Part shown: positions 17,826 to 25,716 of the stretch, piece by piece
How positions within the stretch are numbered: position 1 is the stretch's first letter
Layout of the letters: each line of letters begins with the position of its first letter
Source of the DNA: Lachnospiraceae bacterium UBA4631
GTDB lineage: Bacteria; Bacillota; Clostridia; Lachnospirales; Lachnospiraceae
DNA length: 64,000 nt
Reading direction: 5' to 3'
NCBI GenBank assembly: GCA_002406015.1
Contig: DHMX01000014.1
Coordinates: 1 to 64,000 of the forward strand
Made by a program: the position numbers and the translations under genes
The notes under the pieces: generated by a model
What the model saw: only the letters and a program-made list of their open reading frames with translations
Database searches by the model: none
Told to the model about the DNA's origin: nothing

Positions 17826-18353
17826 ATGAGTCAGACAAAACATCCAATGCCGGGGGAGCGGTATCGTCATTTTAAGGGGAATTTATATCAGATTCTTGCA
17901 ACAGGCGAGCATACGGAAACGGGAGAAAAAATGGTGGTTTATCAGGCATTGTACGGAGATTATCAGGTCTATATCAGACCGTTGGAAATGTTTGTGGGAC
18001 CGGTGGATAAGGAAAAGTATCCGGATTGTATGCAGGATATGAGATTTGAACTGGTATATCCAAAAGAAGATAGCGGGCAAAAAAAGGAGAGTCAGGTTAC
18101 TTTCGGTAAGGATACAGAGGAAGAACAATTAAATGGGATAAACCCACTGCTGATACAGTTTCTGGATGCAGAATCCTATGAAGCTAAGCTGAAGATTTTT
18201 CTGGAAATGCGGGATAGCATAAATGAAGTCATACTGACAGACGTAGCTGCTTCCCTTGATATATCAACCGGAACCGGAAGCTTGGAGGAGCAGTATGCAA
18301 GTGTGCAGTATGCACTTCATACGTTAGCCAAGTATGAACGCAGTCAGCGATAA
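17826..18353 (+). CDS. DUF1653 domain protein with C-terminal extension
   Basis: 175 residues from the ATG at 17826, which has AAGGAAG at good spacing. Residues about 7-65 (HPMPGERYRHFKGNLYQIL, then MVVYQALYGDYQVYIRPLEMF) are a typical DUF1653 domain, a small beta-rich domain of unknown function. The family is usually 70-90 residues; here an acidic linker and a helical C-terminal part of about 90 residues are added. It probably forms an operon with the next small gene. Confidence 0.8.
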   Translation: MSQTKHPMPGERYRHFKGNLYQILATGEHTETGEKMVVYQALYGDYQVYIRPLEMFVGPVDKEKYPDCMQDMRFELVYPKEDSGQKKESQVTFGKDTEEEQLNGINPLLIQFLDAESYEAKLKIFLEMRDSINEVILTDVAASLDISTGTGSLEEQYASVQYALHTLAKYERSQR

Positions 18354-18379
18354 ATGCCAATAAGAGAGGAATGGCTACT

Positions 18380-18601
18380 ATGATAAAACGGAAGATTAAG
18401 CAGGAGTTAGAGGGAAAATTAAAAGAACTCAAAATGAATCTGGAAAACAACTATAAGGATTTAGCACGCAGTGCGTTAAATGAATTTCAGGAATTATTGG
18501 AAGAATATAAAAATTCAGATGCCATAAAAGAGAAAGATTATCAGAAATACAAAGCAATCGCAGATGAATATACTCTGCGGATGCGAAATTATCATCATTA
18601 G
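18380..18601 (+). CDS. Small helical hypothetical protein
   Basis: 73 residues, strongly charged (Lys/Glu) and predicted to be one or two long helices. GAGAGGA lies nine bases before the ATG at 18380; the ATG at 18371 is inside the ribosome binding site region. No family is recognised. It follows the DUF1653 gene by 26 bp and faces the lytic transglycosylase gene with a 15-bp gap. Confidence 0.6.
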   Translation: MIKRKIKQELEGKLKELKMNLENNYKDLARSALNEFQELLEEYKNSDAIKEKDYQKYKAIADEYTLRMRNYHH

Positions 18602-18616
18602 GGAAGGTGCTTTAAA

Positions 18617-19198
18617 TTAATTGAGTCCAAGGTTTGACTTGATTTTAGAAATGAAATTCTGGGTTTCCTGATATGGAGGCACACCGCCATATTGGTCAAC
18701 ACTGCCTGTGCCGGCATTATAAGCGGCAAGCATTAAGTCCAGATTGTTATTATAGCGGGAGGAGAGCTGTGATAACAGCTTTGCACCACCCATGATATTT
18801 TCGCGTGCATCATAAGGATTACTAACGCCAAGTGCAGAGGCAGTGGATGGCATGAGCTGCATGACACCAATGGCACCGGCAGAGGAAACGATTCCGGTCT
18901 GGAATCCGGATTCCTGTTTGGCAACTGCTTTTAGTAAATCAACAGAAATCTGGTAGGTGTCTGCTGCTTCCTGAAAATAAGCATCCAGTTCAGAAGGATT
19001 ACTTGTAGAGGCAGTGGTAGAAGTTCCAAGGGAACAGGCAGCGGTACTTGCACTCAGTATCTCCTGAAAAGAGCTTGTACGGGCAGCAAGGGCGGCAGCC
19101 TTTGCATTATCACGCACCATTCTTGCACTCTTTGCCTGTGCAATAGCTTCCATAAATTGTGCTTCGGTTGTATAAGTCATTGAAGTGACGTATGCCAT
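18617..19198 (-). CDS. Lytic transglycosylase (SLT domain) lacking a classical signal peptide
   Basis: 193 residues. The C-terminal 120 are an SLT lysozyme-like domain: catalytic Glu96 in AVAKQESGF, then SSAGAIGVMQLMPSTA and LMLAAYNAGTGSV, all hallmarks of family 1 transglycosylases that cleave peptidoglycan glycan strands. The N-terminal 70 residues are Ala/Ser/Thr-rich and helical and show no hydrophobic export signal. The ribosome binding site AAGGAAGG fits the ATG used, so the missing signal peptide is not simply a start error. Export may depend on another system, or the protein may act on lysis or in sporulation. Confidence 0.85.
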   Translation of the reverse strand: MAYVTSMTYTTEAQFMEAIAQAKSARMVRDNAKAAALAARTSSFQEILSASTAACSLGTSTTASTSNPSELDAYFQEAADTYQISVDLLKAVAKQESGFQTGIVSSAGAIGVMQLMPSTASALGVSNPYDARENIMGGAKLLSQLSSRYNNNLDLMLAAYNAGTGSVDQYGGVPPYQETQNFISKIKSNLGLN

Positions 19199-19385
19199 AG
19201 CAAAAATCCTTCCTTAGTATCCAGATTGACAGTAGCATAGCTACATAACTAGAACTAGTATAATATGTTTTTATAAAAACTGCAATAAAAAAGACGAGAT
19301 TCTGAATGGTTCTTACATAGACAGAATCTTAGGTTGGGTGTATACTATAAGAATAATAGGCAGAATAAAAAGACGGAGGTCAAAG

Positions 19386-20891
19386 ATGCGAGGCTTAGAG
19401 ACGGATGTTAGAAGATTAAGAAAACAGGTATTTGTAGAAATTGCAAAGGTTGCATATCATTCAGATTCAATAAATGATGATATAGAGGCAATTCCATACA
19501 CCATCACACCGGGAGATACTCCGCAGTATTGTGATAATATATATCGGGAACGTGCAATTACAAGTGAACGGGTACGTCTGGCAATGGGAATGTCCTTACG
19601 CCCGGAAGACAGACCGGTTCATGTAACACAAGGCTTGGAAGAAAGTGCAATTGATGAAAAATATTATGAACCACCATTGATGCAGGTCATTCCATCTGCC
19701 TGCAATGCCTGTGAAAATAATATATACGAGGTAAGCAATCAGTGTAAGGGCTGTGTGGCACATCCATGTATGGAAGTGTGTCCGATGGATGCCATTAGCT
19801 GGGTGAACGGAAAATCCTTTATTGACCAGAATAAATGTATAAAATGCGGCAAGTGCAAATCCAATTGCCCGTATGATGCAATTGCAAATAAACGGCGGCC
19901 ATGTGCGGATGCGTGTGGAGTGGGAGCAATTGAAAGTGATGAACATGGACGGGCAAAGATTAATGAAGAAAAGTGTGTATCCTGCGGTATGTGTATGGTA
20001 AGCTGTCCGTTTGGTGCAATTGCAGATAAATCACAGCTGTTCCAGTTGATTCGTGCCATGAAATCAGGACGTGAAATCATTGCAGAGATTGCACCGGCAT
20101 TTGTAGGACAGTTCGGAGAATATGCAACACCGGAGAAGATTAAGGCTGCTTTATTGAAGTTGGGCTTTAAGGATGTATATGAGGTTGCAATCGGAGCGGA
20201 TATTGGAGCCATGGCAGAGGCAGAGCATTATGTAGAGGCAGTTGCGAGCGGAAAGCAGCCATTTCTGTTGACCTCTTGTTGTCCTTCCTGGGCAATGCTG
20301 GCAAAGAAATATTTTCCGGAAACAATCAGTATGATTTCCAATGAATTGACCCCGATGGTTGCAACCGCCAGAATTATAAAGAAGGAGCATCCGAATGCTT
20401 CGGTTGTATTTATCGGACCATGTGCCGCAAAGAAGCTGGAAGCATCCAGAAGAACGGTTCGAAGTGATGTGGATTTCGTTATCACCTTTGAAGAACTGGA
20501 TGCGATGTTTCTTGTGCAGGATATTGAATTTGATGATTTCCGTCAAGGAGTTCCGATGGAGGATGCAACCGGAGCCGGCAGAGGATATGCAGTTGCCGGA
20601 GGTGTGGCAGATGCCATTAAGGAATGTATCAAGCAGTATCATCCGGAGGTAGAAGTAAATATTGAGCATGCAGAAGGCTTAAGTGAGTGCCGGAAAATGC
20701 TGATGCTTGCTAAAGCAGGAAGAAAAAATGGATGTTTGATAGAAGGAATGGGCTGTCCGGGCGGATGTATTGCCGGAGCCGGTACGAATATTCCGATTAA
20801 TCAGGCAACCGTTGCGGTTCGTAAATTTAAGGGGGCAACGAAGAAGGCAGTACCGGATGCTTCCGTATTAGAAGAGGACATAAAAGAATGA
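19386..20891 (+). CDS. Monomeric [FeFe] hydrogenase (group B-like)
   Basis: 501 residues. The ATG at 19386 follows GGAGGTC; the upstream in-frame GTG has no ribosome binding site. Residues about 100-215 hold Cys-rich ferredoxin-type [4Fe-4S] sites (CNACENNIYEVSNQCKGC, CIKCGKCKSNCP, CVSCGMCMVSCP). The catalytic H-cluster domain follows, with P1 TSCCPSW (about 295), P2 GPCAAKK (about 345; canonical MPC) and P3 GMGCPGGCIAG (about 452). The motif variants fit group B clostridial enzymes, which evolve or take up H2 with ferredoxin. It would dispose of the reduced ferredoxin made by fermentation or by Bcd-Etf bifurcation. No maturase genes are in the window. Confidence 0.88.
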   Translation: MRGLETDVRRLRKQVFVEIAKVAYHSDSINDDIEAIPYTITPGDTPQYCDNIYRERAITSERVRLAMGMSLRPEDRPVHVTQGLEESAIDEKYYEPPLMQVIPSACNACENNIYEVSNQCKGCVAHPCMEVCPMDAISWVNGKSFIDQNKCIKCGKCKSNCPYDAIANKRRPCADACGVGAIESDEHGRAKINEEKCVSCGMCMVSCPFGAIADKSQLFQLIRAMKSGREIIAEIAPAFVGQFGEYATPEKIKAALLKLGFKDVYEVAIGADIGAMAEAEHYVEAVASGKQPFLLTSCCPSWAMLAKKYFPETISMISNELTPMVATARIIKKEHPNASVVFIGPCAAKKLEASRRTVRSDVDFVITFEELDAMFLVQDIEFDDFRQGVPMEDATGAGRGYAVAGGVADAIKECIKQYHPEVEVNIEHAEGLSECRKMLMLAKAGRKNGCLIEGMGCPGGCIAGAGTNIPINQATVAVRKFKGATKKAVPDASVLEEDIKE

Positions 20892-22006
20892 AAAAGTTTT
20901 TGACCGGATTACGATATGGTAATTGGTACACAAGACTCTATATTCTGGCAATCCCAATCTGCCTTGTGGTAGGAATCGGACTGATGGTGGTTTCATTTTT
21001 TATCAATGCCATGCTGGTATTTCTGGCAGGTGTAGGAATTGGAATTGTTGGTCTGGCTTTAAGTCAGAGATTTGATATACAGGAGGTTACTTATGTTCCC
21101 AGTGAAAAGAAGGGACAGAAGCAATCTGCCAAGAAAACCGATTATATGAAATTAAAGCAGGAGGATGAGAAGAAAGATACTGTTACATCCTCACAGGAGA
21201 ATACTGCGTCTAAAGGGGAAGCAGATACAGAAGCCAAGAAGGCAGAAGAGCTTCTGTCGTACGATGAAAAGAAGATAAAGCAGATTTTTTATCGGTATAA
21301 GGTGCGGGCAGACCATAAGACAATTATGATTGATGAGTGGAAGGAAGAATCGATTCATCAGAGTCCGGCATATATCTGGAAGCAGCATAGACAGTTTCAC
21401 ATTTTGGTTGTAGGAGAAGGTGTTCAGGAATATTGTATTCCATCCGGGAAGCTTGCAGTTATGAAATATCATCATGGAGTCATCTGCCGGGCAAAACAGG
21501 AATATCCGCAGTTTCGGAAGGAATCCCTGATGAAGCAGGTATTTTCACCGTATTTGCCGGCATATCATGAAGGTACAAAGGATGGAAGACATGTAATATA
21601 CAAGGATTTATTTGAATTGGGCAATGGTCTGTTTATTACAAATACATCAGCAAAGGCAATTATGGCTTTGGTACAGCCGGAATTTGTAGTGGATGACCGG
21701 ATTATGCGGGATGCTGCACATAATGCATTTTTCAAAGAAATCTATAAGCAGGGAATCCTGTTTCGGGAACAGGTGATTTCACCGAAGGAATATCAGGAGC
21801 AGGTAAATGATTATTTGGAGAATCTGGCAGAATCGGTGGTATCGGACGAGGAGTATGGAAAGACCTTGCAGGAATTGCAGCAGAACCGGCTGATTTCACA
21901 GGAATATGTTACCTACTATAAGGAAAACAGAGAGAAATTGAAATCAGAAGGGCGAGCCGATATAAAGAAGCCAAGAATAAGAACGAAAAAGAAGGGAAAG
22001 AGATAG
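20888..22006 (+). CDS. Hypothetical membrane protein downstream of the hydrogenase
   Basis: 372 residues, not recognised. Two adjacent TM helices (about residues 17-38 and 41-60) form a membrane hairpin. A Lys/Glu-rich linker (about 70-125) and a soluble cytoplasmic domain (about 130-350) follow, ending in a very basic tail. It overlaps the hydrogenase by 4 bp (ATGA), so the two are translationally coupled, which hints at a functional link, but no cofactor motif is visible. Confidence 0.75.
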   Translation: MKKFLTGLRYGNWYTRLYILAIPICLVVGIGLMVVSFFINAMLVFLAGVGIGIVGLALSQRFDIQEVTYVPSEKKGQKQSAKKTDYMKLKQEDEKKDTVTSSQENTASKGEADTEAKKAEELLSYDEKKIKQIFYRYKVRADHKTIMIDEWKEESIHQSPAYIWKQHRQFHILVVGEGVQEYCIPSGKLAVMKYHHGVICRAKQEYPQFRKESLMKQVFSPYLPAYHEGTKDGRHVIYKDLFELGNGLFITNTSAKAIMALVQPEFVVDDRIMRDAAHNAFFKEIYKQGILFREQVISPKEYQEQVNDYLENLAESVVSDEEYGKTLQELQQNRLISQEYVTYYKENREKLKSEGRADIKKPRIRTKKKGKR

Positions 22007-22007
22007 C

Positions 22008-22193
22008 ATGGTAGTACAGCAATTGTTGACACAGGTAGGAAATGTTGGAAGTATACCGGTGACCGGGGATGGATTTCGCCCATGGATTGCCGCAGTTATT
22101 TTAATCGTGTCTGTGGTAGTGTTGGTAACTATGTTTGTATTAGGAAGGCATAAGGATTCCAAAGAGGAAGAATATAAGGACGAGGATGAGTAA
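22008..22193 (+). CDS. Small single-TM protein with IPVTG before the TM segment
   Basis: 61 residues: a short N-terminal part, IPVTGDGFRPW, one TM helix (about residues 27-47), then GRHKDSKEEE and an acidic tail. It starts one base after the preceding stop; a purine-rich AAGGGAAAGAGA is upstream. IPVTG, a hydrophobic span and a basic residue superficially resemble a sortase signal, but there is no N-terminal export signal and the tail is long and acidic. Function unknown. Confidence 0.6.
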   Translation: MVVQQLLTQVGNVGSIPVTGDGFRPWIAAVILIVSVVVLVTMFVLGRHKDSKEEEYKDEDE

Positions 22194-22198
22194 AGAAT

Positions 22199-22227
22199 TT
22201 GACAAACACAGGGGCAATGCGTAAAAT
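22199..22227 (+). promoter_or_regulatory. Promoter of icd
   Basis: A consensus TTGACA (22199-22204), a 17-bp spacer and TAAAAT (22222-22227), starting just after the stop of the small TM gene. Confidence 0.75.
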
Positions 22228-22274
22228 GTGTGATTAGAAAGAACAGATAAATAAAGGACAGTAGGAGGATGAAC

Positions 22275-23486
22275 ATGGAAAAGATTAAAATGACAACACC
22301 TTTGGTGGAAATGGACGGAGACGAGATGACCCGTATCCTTTGGAAAATGATTAAGGATGAATTGCTGTTGCCGTACATTGACTTAAAGACAGAATACTAT
22401 GATTTGGGTCTGGAGTATAGAAATGAAACCAATGACCAGGTAACGATTGATTCAGCAGAGGCAACCAAAAAATATGGTGTAGCCGTTAAATGTGCAACGA
22501 TTACTCCAAATGCGGCACGTATGACAGAATATAATCTGAAGGAAATGTGGAAGAGTCCGAACGGAACCATTCGTGCAGCCTTGGACGGAACCGTATTTCG
22601 GGCACCGATTGTAGTAAAAGGAATTGAACCATGTGTGAAGAATTGGGAGAAGCCAATCACATTAGCAAGACATGCATATGGTGATGTATATAAAAATACA
22701 GAGATTCGTGTTCCGGGAGCCGGAAAAGCAGAGCTGGTATTTACCGCAGCAGATGGGACCGAGATTCGGGAAACCATTCATGATTTTACCGGTGCCGGTA
22801 TTATTCAGGGCATCCATAACACAGATAAGTCGATTGAAAGCTTTGCAAGATGCTGTTTTAATTATGCATTAGATACAAAGCAGGATTTATGGTTTGCAAC
22901 AAAGGATACCATTTCTAAAAAATATGACCACAGATTTAAGGATATTTTTCAGGAAATCTATGATGCAGAATATGACGAAAAATTCAAGGCTGCAGGTATT
23001 GAGTATTTCTATACATTAATTGATGATGCAGTTGCCAGAGTTATGAAAGCAAAGGGTGGCTTTATCTGGGCTTGTAAGAATTACGATGGTGACGTTATGA
23101 GTGACATGGTATCCAGTGCATTTGGTTCTCTTGCTATGATGACCTCTGTTCTGGTGTCACCGGAAGGCTATTATGAATATGAAGCAGCACATGGAACAGT
23201 ACAGAGACATTATTATAAGCATCTGAAGGGAGAAGAAACCTCTACGAACTCGGTTGCAACTATTTTTGCATGGACCGGAGCATTAAGAAAGCGTGGAGAG
23301 ATGGACAATCTGCCGGAGCTTGGTAAGTTTGCGGATGCATTAGAGGCAGCAACTCTGGAAACAATCGAATCCGGTAAAATGACGAAGGACTTGGCATTAA
23401 TTACATCGATTCCAAATCCGACTGTGTTATCCAGTGAGGGATTTATCAAGGCTATTCGGGAAACATTAGAGCAGAAGCTGGGCTAA
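22275..23486 (+). CDS. icd: NADP-dependent isocitrate dehydrogenase
   Basis: About 403 residues, matching the eukaryotic-type (subfamily II) NADP-IDH: MDGDEMTRILW near the N-terminus, substrate-binding KSPNGTIRAALDGTVFR (about residues 92-108), the metal site GDVMSDMVSSAFGSL (about 272-286), and the NADP-specific AAHGTVQRHY near residue 305. The ATG at 22275 is correctly spaced from AGGAGG; 22269 is inside it. The enzyme makes 2-oxoglutarate and NADPH for biosynthesis. It is a monocistronic unit with its own promoter and terminator. Confidence 0.95.
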   Translation: MEKIKMTTPLVEMDGDEMTRILWKMIKDELLLPYIDLKTEYYDLGLEYRNETNDQVTIDSAEATKKYGVAVKCATITPNAARMTEYNLKEMWKSPNGTIRAALDGTVFRAPIVVKGIEPCVKNWEKPITLARHAYGDVYKNTEIRVPGAGKAELVFTAADGTEIRETIHDFTGAGIIQGIHNTDKSIESFARCCFNYALDTKQDLWFATKDTISKKYDHRFKDIFQEIYDAEYDEKFKAAGIEYFYTLIDDAVARVMKAKGGFIWACKNYDGDVMSDMVSSAFGSLAMMTSVLVSPEGYYEYEAAHGTVQRHYYKHLKGEETSTNSVATIFAWTGALRKRGEMDNLPELGKFADALEAATLETIESGKMTKDLALITSIPNPTVLSSEGFIKAIRETLEQKLG

Positions 23487-23538
23487 AGGATTTCGCTTTG
23501 ATAACAGTTTGATAATTAGGAACTGAGTATAAAAATGA

Positions 23539-23583
23539 AAAAGGGATAATCATGGAATGTGGATTTTCGTGATTATCCCTTTT
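23539..23583. terminator. Bidirectional terminator between icd and the ABC-F gene
   Basis: AAAAGGGATAATCA pairs perfectly with TGATTATCCCTTTT around a 17-base loop. A/T tracts flank both sides, so it can end both convergent transcripts. Confidence 0.88.
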
Positions 23584-23636
23584 CTATAATTCGGCATAAA
23601 TCCGGCACATACCGGAATGAAAGAAGCCCTTAAGAA

Positions 23637-25571
23637 TTACTCGGCATAGGTTTCCCATTCGGCATATAAATCTTCTAAGGCTGCCTCTGCGGATTCCTTT
23701 TCTTTTGCTAATTCCATACAACGGCTTGCGTTGGTTGCAACCTCCGGCAGACACATTTCTTCTGTTAAGGACTGACAGAGCTTTTCTAATTCTTCGATTT
23801 TATCCTCTAATTTTTTTAGGTCATTTTCCCGTTTGCGAAGACGTGCCTGTTCCTCCTTCTGAGCCTTCCAGTCTAATTTGGAATCCGGAAACGCTTCCTT
23901 TTTTGAATCCAAAGCGGCATTGCCCGGAAGAACATCGGATACGGATTGGCGGTAAATTTCTTCTACCAGCTCTTTCTTTTCCAGATAATAGTCATAATTT
24001 CCCTTATATTCATTTAAATGCTGCTCCGTCAAATCTAAGATTCTGGTGGCAGTTTTGTTAATAAAATATCGGTCATGTGATACAAACAGGACCGTTCCGG
24101 TATAGCGGCAGAGTGCAGATTCCAAAATCTCCTTTGATGTAATGTCCAGATGGTTCGTTGGCTCATCAAGAATTAAGAGATTAGCAGAGGAGAGCATAAG
24201 CTTGGCTAAGGATACTCGTCCACGTTCCCCACCACTTAAATCCTGAATCTTTTTAAATACGTCATCACCTGTAAATAAAAAGGCAGCCAGCACTGTCCGA
24301 ATCCGGGTGTTGGTAAGCATGGGATAAGCATCCGAAATTTCCTGAAAAATGGTCTTTTCCGGAGAAAGTACCTGATGCTCCTGGTCATAATAACCAATTT
24401 TAACGCGGGAACCCAGCACAATTCTTCCTTCATCCTTAGGAAGATATTTATTAATAATCTTTAGAATGGTAGTCTTTCCGGTTCCGTTGTTTCCGATTAA
24501 AGCAACCCGTTCTCCGCGTTTAATATCTAAGGAAATATCTTGAAAGAGTGAATGCTCGCCAAAGCTCTTGGATAAATGCTCAACCAATAATACATCCGTA
24601 CCACTTTCTATTTCAGGCTCCAGACGGATTTGCATGGCATCCCGGATTTCCTGCGGCTTTTCCAGAACTTCCATTTTGTTTAACATTTTTTCGCGGCTCT
24701 CTGCCCGCTTAATGGATTTTTCGCGGTTAAAGGATTTTAGTTTGGCAATAACGGCTTCCTGATGCTGGATTTCTGCCTGCTGATTCAAATAGGCTTTCAT
24801 TTCACTGGCACGAATCTCCTCCCGCTTTGCGGCATACCAGCTATAGTTGCCGTTATAGACGCGGCTGACACCATGCTCCAGTTCAATAACCTTCGTGACA
24901 ATGCGGTCCAGAAAATACCGGTCATGCGAAACAATCAGGACAGCTCCGTTATAGTTGTTTAAATAGCCCTCCAGCCAGGTAATGGAATTCATATCAAGAT
25001 GGTTGGTAGGCTCATCCAGCAGAATAATATCCGGCTGGCTTAAAAGCAGTCTGCCCAAGGCTACGCGGGTCTTTTGACCGCCGGAAAGGGTTGAGATTTT
25101 GGTATCGTAGTCTGCTTCTGTAAAACCAAGCCCTTTTAGAACTCCTTGAATTTCGCTTTTATAAGCATAGCCGTTTGCCTGCTCAAATTCGTGATTGAGC
25201 CGGGTATAGCTGTCTAAGAGAGCATTTAATTCCGTTCCGGTTGCATGCTTCATAGCCGCTTCGGTATCTCTGATTTTTTGATTTAATTCAATAATGTGTT
25301 GTTTTACGGACAGCATTTCTTCGTAAATGGTATTCTGATAAGAATGCTCCTGCTGCTGGGCTAAATAGCCAATGGTTTTATCTTTGCCTAAAATAACCTG
25401 TCCGGAATCGGCAGCTTCTTCCTGCATAATGATTTTCAGCAGGGTGGATTTGCCGGCTCCGTTAATGCCGACTAAAGCAGCCTTTTCATGTTCTTCTATA
25501 TGAAATTGAATATCCTTTAGAATCTCATTGATACCAAAGGATTTCGTTATGTTCTGACATGCCAGTATCAT
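23637..25571 (-). CDS. ABC-F family ATPase (YdiF-like)
   Basis: 644 residues with two complete ABC domains and no TM segment. The first has Walker A GINGAGKST and LSGGQKTRVALGRLL with LLDEPTNHLD; the second has GNNGTGKTT and LSGGERGRVSLAKLM with ILDEPTNHLD. Between them lies the charged P-site tRNA-interaction linker (about residues 240-315), and a C-terminal coiled coil (about 540-640) is present. ABC-F proteins act on ribosomes: some rescue stalled translation, others protect against antibiotics. Its overall layout resembles the housekeeping YdiF group, so a resistance role is not implied. GGAGGTATT precedes the ATG. There is no long leader peptide region. Confidence 0.92.
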   Translation of the reverse strand: MILACQNITKSFGINEILKDIQFHIEEHEKAALVGINGAGKSTLLKIIMQEEAADSGQVILGKDKTIGYLAQQQEHSYQNTIYEEMLSVKQHIIELNQKIRDTEAAMKHATGTELNALLDSYTRLNHEFEQANGYAYKSEIQGVLKGLGFTEADYDTKISTLSGGQKTRVALGRLLLSQPDIILLDEPTNHLDMNSITWLEGYLNNYNGAVLIVSHDRYFLDRIVTKVIELEHGVSRVYNGNYSWYAAKREEIRASEMKAYLNQQAEIQHQEAVIAKLKSFNREKSIKRAESREKMLNKMEVLEKPQEIRDAMQIRLEPEIESGTDVLLVEHLSKSFGEHSLFQDISLDIKRGERVALIGNNGTGKTTILKIINKYLPKDEGRIVLGSRVKIGYYDQEHQVLSPEKTIFQEISDAYPMLTNTRIRTVLAAFLFTGDDVFKKIQDLSGGERGRVSLAKLMLSSANLLILDEPTNHLDITSKEILESALCRYTGTVLFVSHDRYFINKTATRILDLTEQHLNEYKGNYDYYLEKKELVEEIYRQSVSDVLPGNAALDSKKEAFPDSKLDWKAQKEEQARLRKRENDLKKLEDKIEELEKLCQSLTEEMCLPEVATNASRCMELAKEKESAEAALEDLYAEWETYAE

Positions 25572-25613
25572 TGGTAATACCTCCGTTTGATTTCCGCACT
25601 ATTTTAACACAAG

Positions 25614-25650
25614 CAAAGCGGATTGGAAAGGGGGAAGGAAATCCGCTTTG
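25614..25650. promoter_or_regulatory. Inverted repeat between the divergent ABC-F and nnr genes
   Basis: CAAAGCGGATT (25614-25624) and AATCCGCTTTG (25640-25650) form a perfect 11-bp inverted repeat with a 15-base centre. Its right arm runs into the TTGACA of the nnr promoter, so it could be an operator, or a leader hairpin of the ABC-F transcript. Confidence 0.4.
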
Positions 25651-25676
25651 ACAAATTCAGGATATAAGATTATGAT
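25648..25676 (+). promoter_or_regulatory. Promoter of nnr
   Basis: TTGACA (25648-25653), a 17-bp spacer and TATGAT (25671-25676), 40 bp before the ATG. Confidence 0.75.
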
Positions 25677-25716
25677 GAGAGAAATGTAAAATCTGATAGG
25701 AACAGGGAGCTTAGAC

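Noticed and set aside
22008..22193. Classifying the IPVTG protein as a sortase substrate
   Set aside because: No N-terminal signal peptide, too short to present a domain, and a long acidic tail instead of a short basic one.
23637..25571. ABC-F gene as an antibiotic resistance determinant
   Set aside because: The architecture matches the housekeeping YdiF group, and there is no inducible leader peptide or mobile context.
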